This document shows, one piece after another, positions 45,737 to 54,470 of a stretch of DNA of 64,000 bases; the first letter of the stretch is position 1; each line of letters begins with the position of its first letter. The DNA is from Nocardioides lianchengensis (GTDB taxonomy: Bacteria > Actinomycetota > Actinomycetes > Propionibacteriales > Nocardioidaceae): the NCBI RefSeq assembly GCF_900101465.1, contig NZ_FMZM01000004.1, positions 235,790-299,789 of the forward strand, in the 5' to 3' direction. Made by a program: the position numbers and the translations under genes. The notes under the pieces were generated by a model. It saw only the letters and a list, made by a program, of their open reading frames with translations. It was not told where the DNA came from and did no database searches.

Positions 45737-46740
45737 TTGGTCACCTGGTTCCTACGACGCTGCGGGAGCACCGCGGCGGCCACCGCGGCGACGACGATGA
45801 GGCCCTGGACGCCGCCCTGCCAGTACGGGCTGACGCCCACCTGGACCAGGCCGTTGGTCAGCACCATGACGATCAGGACGCCGACGGCGGAGTGGAGGAT
45901 GCCGCCCCGGCCGCCGGTCAGCAGGGTGCCGCCGACGACGGCGGCGGTGATGGCGGCGAAGTCGTAGCCCTTGCCCGCCTGCACCAGGCCGGCGCTGAGC
46001 TGGCTGGTCACCATCACCCCGGCGAGGCCGTAGAACGCCCCGGCCAGGGTGAAGACGGCGACCTTGTACGGCGCCACCTTGACGCCCGAGAGCGCCAGCA
46101 CCTCCTCGGCCCCGCCGATGGCGAAGGCGTAACGGCCGAGCCGGGTGTAGCGCTGGATCAGGTAGCCGACCAGGACGCACGCGAAGGCGATCCAGGTCAG
46201 GTAGGACAGCCCGAGGAGCCGCTCGACCGGCCAGCTGGCCAGGGTGCCGTCGGTGATGTTCGGCTGGACGCCGTTGAACATCAGGGTCGCGAGGCCGAGG
46301 CCGACGGCCGAGACGCCGAGGGTGGTCATGAACGACGGCACCTTCAGCAGCACCAGCGCCAACCCGCTCACGCATCCCAGGGCCGCCGCGAGCAGGATCG
46401 CGAGCAGGATCCCGATGACGCCGAGCTCGTTGCCGTTGCGGTTGTTGGCGACCAGCAGCGCCACCGCGATGGCGGCGGCGCCCATGACCCCGGGGGCCGA
46501 CAGGTCGATCGAGCCCATCATCAGCACGAAGGTGATGCCGCACGTGACGACGGCGAGGACGGCGGCGGTGTCCATGATGTTCTGGACGTTGCCGATGCTG
46601 CGGAAGTCCGAGCTCAGGGCCGAGAAGGCCACGAAGATGACCACCAGGGCGAGGGGAGGACCCGAGTCCCGGAGGGACACCCCCCGCCGAGGCTGGGGGC
46701 GCGCCGCGGCGACGTCGACGTCCTCGGCGGGGGATGTCAT
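45733..46740 (-). CDS. Sugar ABC transporter permease (RbsC type), second
   Basis: A 335-residue permease. GSIDLSAPGVMGAAAI, IGGAEEVLALSGVKVAPYKVAVF and VGGTLLTGGRGGI follow the RbsC pattern. The ATG at 46740 was chosen; the longer open frame overlaps the binding-protein gene. It lies two bases after the binding-protein stop and couples to the ATPase. Confidence 0.92.
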   Translation of the reverse strand: MTSPAEDVDVAAARPQPRRGVSLRDSGPPLALVVIFVAFSALSSDFRSIGNVQNIMDTAAVLAVVTCGITFVLMMGSIDLSAPGVMGAAAIAVALLVANNRNGNELGVIGILLAILLAAALGCVSGLALVLLKVPSFMTTLGVSAVGLGLATLMFNGVQPNITDGTLASWPVERLLGLSYLTWIAFACVLVGYLIQRYTRLGRYAFAIGGAEEVLALSGVKVAPYKVAVFTLAGAFYGLAGVMVTSQLSAGLVQAGKGYDFAAITAAVVGGTLLTGGRGGILHSAVGVLIVMVLTNGLVQVGVSPYWQGGVQGLIVVAAVAAAVLPQRRRNQVTK

Positions 46741-46742
46741 GG

Positions 46743-47831
46743 TCACGAGATCGCGCCCTGCGACCGGCTGAAGACGTTGTCGCACTCGAAGTCGGCCTCG
46801 TCGGTGGCCGGGGAGAGGTACTCGGCGACGTTGTCCTGCTGGATGAGGAACTGCTCGGCGAACCAGGCGCGGTCCTCGTCGGCGATGTCGGCGACGTCGA
46901 GCTCACCGGTGGCGACGCAGTAGCCGGCCGCCAGGCCGATGCCGCCCTGCCACGGGCCGTCGCTGGAGACGGTCGCGGTCATCGCGCCGCTCTCGATGGC
47001 GGTGAGGGCGTCGGGCACGGCGTCGATGCCGACGACCGCGATCTCGCCCTCCTTGCCGGCGGCCTTGAGGGCCTCGAGGGCGCCGAGCGCCATGTCGTCG
47101 TTCGCGGCCCAGATGCCCTTGACGTCGTCACCGTGCTTGGTGAGCAGCGTCTTGGTCACCTCCAGCGCCTCGGCGCGGGAGAAGTTGGCGGTCTGCTGGT
47201 CGAGCAGCTTCACGTCGGGGTTGGCCGCGAGGGACTCCTCCAGGCCGGCGAACCGGTCCTTGGCCGCACCGGTGTCGAGGATGCCCTGCAGGGCGATGAT
47301 GCCGCCCGAGCCGCCGATGGCCTCGGCGAGCGCGTCACCGATCTGCTTGCCGGACTCGACGCCGTTGTAGGTGATGTGGCTGATCCAGTGGTCGTAGTCG
47401 GTGACGTTCAGGTCGGCCGGCTTGTTCCACTGCGTCACCAGGTAGGCGCCCGCCTCCTGGGCCTGCTCGACGATCGGCGGGGTGTCCGAGTCGCCGTTCG
47501 GCAGGATGTTCATGACCAGGCAGTCGGTGTCACCGGCGAGGAGCTGGGTGATCTGCTCCTGCTGCTTGGTCGAGTCGCCGTCGTAGGTCAGCCGCTGCTG
47601 CTCGAGGTCGACCGACTTCGCGAACGCGTCGCCACCGTCGAGCCAGGAGGCCTCGTAGGGGTTCGACTCGTTGCGGACCTGGCCGACCAGCTTGACGTCG
47701 GCGGGGTCACAGGCGCCGGCCTTGTCGCTGCCGCCGGTGCCGGCGTTCGACTCCTCGCTGCAGCCGGTCAGCGCGATGGCCGCCAGCGACAGGCTCAGCA
47801 GAGCGACTGCGGGACGTGACTTGAAGTTCAT
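46743..47831 (-). CDS. Sugar-binding lipoprotein of the ABC importer (periplasmic-binding-protein type 1)
   Basis: A 362-residue lipoprotein. The lipobox LTGC ends the signal at Cys24. The mature protein has two Rossmann-like lobes typical of RbsB (GIIALQGILDTGAAKDRFAG and GIWAANDDMALGALEALK). ATG has GAGGAT upstream. It is the first gene of the importer set. The ligand may be a uronate or uronate oligomer judging by neighbours; sequence alone does not fix it. The 121-base gap to kduD upstream has an A/T-rich centre but no clear GTTC/GAAC site. Confidence 0.9.
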   Translation of the reverse strand: MNFKSRPAVALLSLSLAAIALTGCSEESNAGTGGSDKAGACDPADVKLVGQVRNESNPYEASWLDGGDAFAKSVDLEQQRLTYDGDSTKQQEQITQLLAGDTDCLVMNILPNGDSDTPPIVEQAQEAGAYLVTQWNKPADLNVTDYDHWISHITYNGVESGKQIGDALAEAIGGSGGIIALQGILDTGAAKDRFAGLEESLAANPDVKLLDQQTANFSRAEALEVTKTLLTKHGDDVKGIWAANDDMALGALEALKAAGKEGEIAVVGIDAVPDALTAIESGAMTATVSSDGPWQGGIGLAAGYCVATGELDVADIADEDRAWFAEQFLIQQDNVAEYLSPATDEADFECDNVFSRSQGAIS

Positions 47832-47952
47832 CGTTGATCCTCATTTTCTTGACGCCAGATGCTCCGGCGGTTGGCCCGAGAGGTCAGGGGTCCGCTGTTG
47901 CGGAGATTAATGCGGGTTGCTTACTACGGTGTGGCGGGGGTCACTTTTACGG

Positions 47953-48732
47953 TCAGCGGGCCATCCACCCTCCGTCGACGACCAGGACGTGCCCGTTCAC
48001 GTAGTCGGCCGCCGACGAGCTCAGGAAGACCGCCGCACCGGCGATGTCGTCGGGCGTGCCCCAGCGACCGGCCGGGATCCGCTCGAGGATCGCGCGCGAG
48101 CGGTCCGCGTCGGCGCGGAGCGCCGTGGTGTTGTCGGTGGCCATGTAGCCGGGCGCGATGGCGTTGACCTGCACCCCGGCAGCGCCCCACTCGTTGGCGA
48201 GGGCCTTGGTGATGCCGGCGACGCCGTGCTTGCTGGCGGCGTACGAGATGACGCGGATGCCGCCCTGGAAGGCGAGCAGGCTCGCGATGCTGACGATCTT
48301 GCCGTGCCCGCGCTCGACCATGGGGCGGCCGAGGTGCTGGCTCAGGAAGAACAGTCCGCTGAGGTTGATGTCGACCACGCGGTTCCAGGACTCGGGAGTC
48401 AGGTCGACGGTGTCCTCGCGCTCGATGATGCCGGCGTTGTTGATGAGGATGTCGACCTCGTGCGTGGCCGTGATCTGGGCGCACACCCGCTCGATGGCGG
48501 CGTGGTCGGAGACGTCGAGGTCGATGACCTCGACCTCGCGGCCCAGCTCGGCGACCTGGTCGCGGGTGCCGTCCTGGCTGCCGGCCAGGCCGACCAGCAC
48601 CAGGTCGGCGCCGGCCTCGGCCAGCCCGAGCGCGACGCCCTGGCCGAGCCCGCGGCCGGCCCCGGTCACGACCGCGGTCTTGCCGTGCAGGTCGAAGGGG
48701 GAACGCCGTTCGGTGGCGGTCTGGGTGGTCAC
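47953..48732 (-). CDS. kduD: 2-deoxy-D-gluconate 3-dehydrogenase / 2,5-diketo-3-deoxygluconate reductase
   Basis: A 259-residue SDR. TGAGRGLGQGVA binds NAD(H), NNAGI follows, and the Ser-Tyr-Lys triad is in SIAS-YAASKHG. FDLHGKTAVVTG and ILERIPAGRWGTPDDIAG match KduD. It reduces 2,5-diketo-3-deoxygluconate to KDG, the step after KduI. GTG overlaps the kduI stop (GTGA). Confidence 0.9.
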   Translation of the reverse strand: MTTQTATERRSPFDLHGKTAVVTGAGRGLGQGVALGLAEAGADLVLVGLAGSQDGTRDQVAELGREVEVIDLDVSDHAAIERVCAQITATHEVDILINNAGIIEREDTVDLTPESWNRVVDINLSGLFFLSQHLGRPMVERGHGKIVSIASLLAFQGGIRVISYAASKHGVAGITKALANEWGAAGVQVNAIAPGYMATDNTTALRADADRSRAILERIPAGRWGTPDDIAGAAVFLSSSAADYVNGHVLVVDGGWMAR

Positions 48733-49547
48733 AGGTCCTCCAGGGAGACAGGGGTGAGGTCGGTGTACGCGTTGTTCTCGCCGGCCATCGCCCAGATGAA
48801 GGCGTAGGAGCCGGTGCCGGCGCCGGAGTGGATCGACCACGGGGGCGAGATGACGCCCTGGCGGTTCCGCAGGACGAGGTGGCGGGTCGCGCCCGGCTCG
48901 CCCATGAAGTGGAAGACGCGGTCGTCCTCGGGGAGGTCGACGTACATGTAGACCTCGGTGCGCCGGTCGTGCAGGTGCGGGGGGAAGGTGTTCCAGACGG
49001 AGCCGTCGGATATGACGGTGACGCCGAACTGCAGGACCGAGGTCTGCAGCTCCTGCCCCCAGGCGTAGCGGTAGAGGCTGCGCTCGTTGGCGCACGCCGG
49101 AGTGCCGAGCGCGACCGGCTCGACCTCCTGGTGGTTCAGCAGCACCGCCGGGTGCGTGGCGTGGGCGTTCGCCGAGACGAAGTAGAAGGCGGCGTCGGCA
49201 CCCGCGAAGGTGACGTCGCTGCCGCGGCCGACGTACAGGCCGTCGAGGTGGTCGAGCTCGAACTTCTCGCCGTCGACCAGGACGTGGCCCGAGCCGCCGA
49301 CGTTGATGACGCCGAGCTCGCGACGCTCCAGGTGCTTCTCGGCACCGAGGACCTCGGTCCAGGCCGGCAGGTCGAGCTGACCGGTGCCGGGTACGGCGCC
49401 GCCCACCACCATCCGGTCGTCGTGGGTGTAGACACCCTGGACCTCCCCGGCGACGAACAGGTCCGCCAGGAGGAAGTTGTCCCGCAGGTCCGCGGCGGAC
49501 GCTGTCTCCACGCTCGAAGGGGCTGTGGAATATCGGACCTGAATCAC
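48729..49547 (-). CDS. kduI: 5-keto-4-deoxyuronate isomerase
   Basis: A 272-residue cupin isomerase. The metal site is in TFPPHLHDRRTEVYMY with the later His in WSIHSGAG. It converts 4-deoxy-5-ketouronate, made from unsaturated uronates, to 2,5-diketo-3-deoxygluconate. GTG start has GAGGAG eight bases upstream. It leads the kduI-kduD unit, divergent from the IclR regulator. Confidence 0.94.
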   Translation of the reverse strand: MIQVRYSTAPSSVETASAADLRDNFLLADLFVAGEVQGVYTHDDRMVVGGAVPGTGQLDLPAWTEVLGAEKHLERRELGVINVGGSGHVLVDGEKFELDHLDGLYVGRGSDVTFAGADAAFYFVSANAHATHPAVLLNHQEVEPVALGTPACANERSLYRYAWGQELQTSVLQFGVTVISDGSVWNTFPPHLHDRRTEVYMYVDLPEDDRVFHFMGEPGATRHLVLRNRQGVISPPWSIHSGAGTGSYAFIWAMAGENNAYTDLTPVSLEDL

Positions 49548-49564
49548 GCGGGAACTCCTCGGTC

Positions 49565-49595
49565 TTATGAACTACGTTCGGCTATGTGAACTGGC
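49565..49595 (-). promoter_or_regulatory. Candidate IclR operator at the kduI promoter
   Basis: TTATGAACTACG (49565-49576) overlaps GTTCGGCTATGTGAAC (49576-49591), giving GTTC-N8-GAAC. The right half TATGTGAACTGGC recurs at 49649 and GAACTACG at 39779. Confidence 0.55.
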
Positions 49596-49641
49596 AGGAA
49601 CGTACACGTGGCCGTCATCACAGGTCAAGTGATCGAAACTG

Positions 49642-49661
49642 GTTTACGGATGTGAACTGGC
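49642..49661 (+). promoter_or_regulatory. Candidate IclR operator at the regulator's own promoter
   Basis: GTTTACGGATGTGAAC (49642-49657) repeats the ATGTGAACTGGC block of the kduI site, 66 bases away. TACTGT at 49663 could be the -10 of the regulator gene. Confidence 0.5.
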
Positions 49662-49719
49662 GTACTGTCATGCCACCATTGACCGACGACCTGACCACCA
49701 CCTCGGAAGGCCCTCCGCG

Positions 49720-50511
49720 ATGCAGCTGGAGAAGACGATCAACGGCGGCCCCGCCGCCGCCCCCGTCAAGTCGGCAGCGCGCGCGCTCGACCTGCTGGAC
49801 GAGATCGCCGCCAACGGACCCGGCACCCAGCTCCAGCTCTCGACGCGACTCGGCATCCCCAAGAGCAGCCTGCACGCGCTGCTGCGGACGATGACCGACC
49901 GCGGCTGGCTCGAGACCGACCCGACCGGCAGCGTCTACAAGCTCGGCATCCACTCGCTGGTCGTCAGCTCGGCCTTCCTCGACGGCGACTCCGTGCTGGC
50001 CCGGGCCTCGCACCTGCTCGACGAGGTCGCGGCCGCCACCGAGGAGACCGTCCACCTCGGCCGGCTCGACGGGGCCCACGTCATCTACACCGCGAAGCGC
50101 GAGTCCGCGCACCCGCTGCGGATGCACTCCGCCGTGGGTCGCCGGCTACCGGCGTACGCCACCGCCCTCGGGCGGGCGATCCTGGCCGAGCAGCCGCTCG
50201 ACGAGCGGGCCGGTCACGTCCCGGACTCCATCGCCCCGATGACCACGCACACCACGACCGACAAGGGCGCGGTGCTGGACATCATCGACCGCGCCTCGCA
50301 GGTCGGCTACGCCGTGGAGAGCGAGGAGTCCTGCCTCGGCGTCCGCTGCTTCGGCGTCACCCTGCCCTTCGGGCGCGAGGCCGTCGACGCGATGAGCGTC
50401 GCGGTGCCGATCAGCCGGCTCGGCGACGGCCGCGAGGACTTCATCATCGAGACCCTGCTGAGCGTGAAGGCCCGCCTGTCGGTCGTGAACGACAACAGCA
50501 TCGTCCGCTGA
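49720..50511 (+). CDS. IclR-family regulator (KdgR-like)
   Basis: A 263-residue regulator. The winged helix (about 15-80) has ALDLLDEIAANGPGTQLQLS and LGIPKSSLHALLRTM. The effector domain (about 90-255) includes EETVHLGRLDGAHVIY, AVGRRLPAYATALGRA and a C-terminal AVDAMSVAVPISRL segment. The ATG was chosen because GGAAGG lies upstream. Its position next to kduI suggests it responds to KDG or a related keto-acid, as KdgR does, and controls the kdu/kdg genes. Confidence 0.92.
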   Translation: MQLEKTINGGPAAAPVKSAARALDLLDEIAANGPGTQLQLSTRLGIPKSSLHALLRTMTDRGWLETDPTGSVYKLGIHSLVVSSAFLDGDSVLARASHLLDEVAAATEETVHLGRLDGAHVIYTAKRESAHPLRMHSAVGRRLPAYATALGRAILAEQPLDERAGHVPDSIAPMTTHTTTDKGAVLDIIDRASQVGYAVESEESCLGVRCFGVTLPFGREAVDAMSVAVPISRLGDGREDFIIETLLSVKARLSVVNDNSIVR

Positions 50512-50705
50512 CCCCTACCGGACGCTCCGGTCCCGGATGCCCCGTAGCATCCGCGGGCGTCGGGCAGCGGTAACGCTCCCGGACCACCAGCCGGGGCGCC
50601 CCCGGTCCCACTGTCCGGGAGCACCACGAGCGCCCAGCCGAAGTCGTACTCCCGCCGCGACCGGCCGGTGGGGCAGGGCCGAAGGTCTCGGTCCGACCGG
50701 GACCG

Positions 50706-53700
50706 TCAGTCGTCGACCCGCACGGAGCACCACACGGTCTTGCCGGACTCGTTGGTGCGGGTGCCCCAGCTCTCGCTGAGCACCTCGACGATGTTGAGGC
50801 CGCGGCCGTTCTCGTCGCTCTCCTCGGGCCGGCGCCGCCGCGGGCGCAGCTGCGCGCGGTCGCGGACCTCGAGCACGACCTGGTGACCGGTACGACGCAG
50901 CCGCAGGTCGATCGGCGGCCGGGCGTGCACGAGCGCGTTGGTCACCAGCTCGCTGGTGATGAGCACCAGGTCGTCGACCGCCTCGGCCCGGACGCCCCAG
51001 CGACCGAGCTGGTCGGCGACCGCGCGCCGGGCGTCGCGCGGGGCGGTGCCGACCTCGGCGAGGCGGGCGGTGAAGGTGAGCTCCTGCGGCTCCTCGACCT
51101 TCACCAGCACCAGGGCCACGTCGTCGTCGCCGCCGTCGTCGCCGACCAGGCTGCGGACCAGGGTCTCGGGCAGCCGGCGCAACGGCTGGTCGCCGTGCGC
51201 GCGGACCAGGTCGGCCAGCTGGGAGATGCCGGCGAACAGGTCCTCGCCCCGCCGCTCGACCAGGCCGTCGGTGTAGAGCACGACGACGTCGTCGGCGCGG
51301 ACGTCGTACACCTCGGCGGTCATGCCGAAGTAGCCGGCGCCGAGCGGCGGGCCGGTCGCCTCGATCCGAGCCATCGTCTCGACCAGGTCGTGGCGGGCCA
51401 GCAGCGGCGGGAGGTGACCGGCGTTGGCGTAGGTGAAGGTCTGCTCGGCGGCGTCGTGGACGGCGTACACGCAGGTGACGATCTGGTCGGCAGCGAGCTC
51501 CTGGACCAGGTTGTCGAGGTGCTCGAGGACCTCCGCCGGCCCGAGGTCGAGGGTCGCGAACGCCCGGACGGCGGCGCGCAGCTGACCCATCACCGCGGCC
51601 GCGGGCACGCCCCGTCCCATGACGTCGCCGATCACGAACGCGGTGCGGCCCGCACCCAGGTCGATCACGTCGTACCAGTCGCCACCGACGTAGGTGCCCT
51701 CGACGCCGGCGCGGTAGAACGTCGCCACCTCGAGGGAGTCGACCTCGAAGTCGCTGGCGGGGAGCAGGCTGGCCTGGAGCTGCTCGGCGACCCGGCGCTC
51801 GCGGACCGCGGCCTCGCGCTCGGCCTCGGCGGCGACCAGGCGGCGCCGGGTGGCGTCCTGCTCGGTGACGTCCTGGAAGGAGCCGCGCAGGATCCGGGCC
51901 CCGTCCGCGCGCGGGACGACCTCGCCGCGGGCGTGGAAGAGGCGCTGCTCGCCGGTGGGGAGCACGATCCGGGTCTCGTACTCGATGACCTCGCCGTCGA
52001 TGGCCTCGCCGAGGCGCTCGCGGACCATCGGCAGGTCGTCGGGGTGGACCAGGGACTCGATCACCGCGGTGGTGCCGAGCCGATCCATCGTCTCGCGGTC
52101 CATCTGCATCAGCTCGTGGAACGTGCGCGAGGCGACGATCGTGTCGGTGTCGAGGTCGATCTCCCAGCTGCCGATCCGGGCCAGCCGCTGGGCCTGGTCG
52201 AGCAGCTCCTCGTTCAGCTCCAGCGCGTGCCGGACCCGCTGCTCGCGGTCGAGCTCGAGGTTGACCCGCACCCGGGCGAGCAGCTCGCGCGCCGAGAACG
52301 GCTTGACGAGGTAGTCGACCGCGCCCGCGGCCAGGCCCTCGAGGGTGCCCTCCTCCCCCGCCCGGGCCGACAGCATCACCACGGGTACGACGGTCAGCAC
52401 CGGGTCGGCCTGCATCCGCTGGAGCAGCCCGAAGCCGTCGAGCCGCGGCATCATCACGTCGGTGACGACGAGGTGCGGCCGCTGCTCGGCCATCAGGGCG
52501 AGCGCCTCGACGCCGTCCGAGGCGACGCTCACGTCGTACTCCTCGCGGAGGATCCCCGCGACGTAGGTGCGCATGTCGGCGTTGTCGTCGACGACCAGCA
52601 CCCGGGGCTGGTCGGCCCGGTCGGGATCCGGCGCGACGGCGTCGGTCGCCTCGTCCTCCTCCGGCAGCCAGCTCAGCGCCTGCGCGACCATCTGCCCGGT
52701 CCGCCCGTCGACGATCGCGCCCGCCGAGGTGTCGTCGACGAGGTACGCCGGGTCGAGGTGGTCGCGTCCGAGCGGCACCGCGACCGTGAGGGTGGTCCCC
52801 TCGCCGAGCCGGCTCGCCACCCCGACCGTGCCGCCATGCAGGGCGACCAGCTCGGCGACCAGGGCCAGGCCGATACCGGACCCCTCGTGGGTGCGCGACC
52901 GCGCGCCGGCCACCCGGTGGAACCGCTCGAACAGGTGCGGGACCTCGGACTCGGGGATGCCGCTGCCGGTGTCGCGCACGGACAGCACGGCGCAGTCGCC
53001 GTCGACCCCGAGGCGGACCGAGACCTCGCCCTCGAAGGTGAACTTCAGCGCGTTCGACAGCAGGTTGAGCACGATCTTGGCCCAGTGGTCGCGGTCGACG
53101 TACGCCTCGGTGCCGGGGCGTACGTCGATCTCGAGCCGCAGCCCGGCCCGCTCGGCGGCGGACTGGAACATCGCCGCCAGCTCGCCGGTGGCCTGACCGA
53201 GGTCGGTCAGGCGGAGCTCCGGGGCGGCCCGACCCGCCTCGAGCCGGGAGAAGTCGAGGAGCGTGTTGACCAGCTGGAGCATCCGCTGGCCGTTGCGCAG
53301 CACCGTGGCCAGCCGGTCGCGGTGGACCGGCGCGAGCGGCTCGGCCTCGTCGGCGAGGGCGTCCTCGGTCGGGCCGAGGAGGAGGGTGAGCGGGGTCCGC
53401 AGCTCGTGGCTGACGTTGGCGAAGAAGTCGGTCTTCGCCTGGTCGAGGCGGGCCAGGGTCTCCGCCCGCTGTGTCTCGGCCTCGATGGCGCGAGCGTCCG
53501 AGACGGCCGCGGCGAGGTGCCCGGCGACCAGGTCGACGAAGCCCCGGTAGGCGTCGTCGAACGGGCGGTAGCGGTTGAGCCCGGCGACCAGGAAGCCGTA
53601 GGGGTGGGCCTGGGCCGGCTGCAGCAGCGGGGTGAGATAGGCCTGGAGCGGCGGCTCCGGCCAGGCGCCGCGCGGCAGGTCGGCGAACCGGTCGAGGTCG

Positions 53701-54470
53701 TGGACCAGGGCCTCGCCCTCCCACAGCCGCGGCGCCGGCCACGTCGCCGCAGGGTCGTCGGCGACCACGAGCGGCGGGAACGCGGCGTGCTCGCCCTCGA
53801 CCCCGGCCGCCCCCGCGAGCCGGGCCGTGCGGCCGTCGTCCTCGAAGAGGTAGACCGCGGCGAACGGCAGCGACCGCGGATCCTGGGCGAGCTGCGCGCA
53901 CGCCGTGCGTACGGCGTGCCGCTCGTCGCGGGCGCCCGCCACCCGGATGCCGAGGTCGCGCAGGGTGGCCATCCGCCCGGTCGCCACCACCTGCTCGGTG
54001 TCCTCGGTGACCACGCAGAGCATCCCGGCGATCTGCCCGTCGTCGTCGGCCAGCGGGCTGTAGGAGAAGGTGTGGTAGGTCTCCTCGGCGTACCCGGAGC
54101 GCTCGAGGAAGAGCAGCAGCGCCTCGTCCCAGGTGGCCTCGCCGGTCGACATCACCGTCTCGATGCGCGGCGCGATGTCGGTCCAGATCTCCGACCAGAC
54201 CTCGGCGGCGGACCGACCCAGCGCCCAGGGGTACTTGCCGCCGAGGGTGTCGCGCCGGTAGGCGTCGTTGCAGAAGAAGGTCAGCTCGGGACCCCAGGCC
54301 ATCCACATCGAGAACTTCGACGTGAGCAGGATCCGGACGGCGTTGCGCAGGCTGAGCGGCCAGCCGTCGGGCCGGCCCAGCGGCGTGCCCGACCAGTCGA
54401 CGCGCAGCAGGTCCGCGCCGACCTCGCCGCTGGCGGCGAGCACGTCCTCCATCGAGCGCGCGGCACTCAC
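50706..54470 (-). CDS. Hybrid PAS-GAF histidine kinase - receiver - PAS - PP2C phosphatase - HATPase protein
   Basis: A 1254-residue soluble regulator. Rough order: PAS (30-140), GAF (150-320), HisKA with phospho-His in FFANVSHELRTPL (335-400), HATPase (430-550, with DTGSGIP and GSGIGLALV), receiver with Asp in VVTDVMMPRLDG (600-710), PAS (730-855), SpoIIE/PP2C phosphatase with GGDWYDV and GDVMGRG (880-1090), and a final RsbW-like HATPase with ENGRGLNIVEVLSESWG (1095-1250). It thus joins two-component and partner-switching modules. GTG overlaps the mycP stop (GTGA). Output is probably an anti-sigma/anti-anti-sigma pair elsewhere. Confidence 0.92.
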   Translation of the reverse strand: MSAARSMEDVLAASGEVGADLLRVDWSGTPLGRPDGWPLSLRNAVRILLTSKFSMWMAWGPELTFFCNDAYRRDTLGGKYPWALGRSAAEVWSEIWTDIAPRIETVMSTGEATWDEALLLFLERSGYAEETYHTFSYSPLADDDGQIAGMLCVVTEDTEQVVATGRMATLRDLGIRVAGARDERHAVRTACAQLAQDPRSLPFAAVYLFEDDGRTARLAGAAGVEGEHAAFPPLVVADDPAATWPAPRLWEGEALVHDLDRFADLPRGAWPEPPLQAYLTPLLQPAQAHPYGFLVAGLNRYRPFDDAYRGFVDLVAGHLAAAVSDARAIEAETQRAETLARLDQAKTDFFANVSHELRTPLTLLLGPTEDALADEAEPLAPVHRDRLATVLRNGQRMLQLVNTLLDFSRLEAGRAAPELRLTDLGQATGELAAMFQSAAERAGLRLEIDVRPGTEAYVDRDHWAKIVLNLLSNALKFTFEGEVSVRLGVDGDCAVLSVRDTGSGIPESEVPHLFERFHRVAGARSRTHEGSGIGLALVAELVALHGGTVGVASRLGEGTTLTVAVPLGRDHLDPAYLVDDTSAGAIVDGRTGQMVAQALSWLPEEDEATDAVAPDPDRADQPRVLVVDDNADMRTYVAGILREEYDVSVASDGVEALALMAEQRPHLVVTDVMMPRLDGFGLLQRMQADPVLTVVPVVMLSARAGEEGTLEGLAAGAVDYLVKPFSARELLARVRVNLELDREQRVRHALELNEELLDQAQRLARIGSWEIDLDTDTIVASRTFHELMQMDRETMDRLGTTAVIESLVHPDDLPMVRERLGEAIDGEVIEYETRIVLPTGEQRLFHARGEVVPRADGARILRGSFQDVTEQDATRRRLVAAEAEREAAVRERRVAEQLQASLLPASDFEVDSLEVATFYRAGVEGTYVGGDWYDVIDLGAGRTAFVIGDVMGRGVPAAAVMGQLRAAVRAFATLDLGPAEVLEHLDNLVQELAADQIVTCVYAVHDAAEQTFTYANAGHLPPLLARHDLVETMARIEATGPPLGAGYFGMTAEVYDVRADDVVVLYTDGLVERRGEDLFAGISQLADLVRAHGDQPLRRLPETLVRSLVGDDGGDDDVALVLVKVEEPQELTFTARLAEVGTAPRDARRAVADQLGRWGVRAEAVDDLVLITSELVTNALVHARPPIDLRLRRTGHQVVLEVRDRAQLRPRRRRPEESDENGRGLNIVEVLSESWGTRTNESGKTVWCSVRVDD

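Noticed and set aside
50512..50705. Possible small gene between the IclR and kinase genes
   Set aside because: Short open frames here have no ribosome site or protein-like composition. The gap shows only imperfect GC-rich inverted repeats (for example CTCCCGGAC and GTCCGGGAG at about 50576-50622), which may end the IclR transcript.
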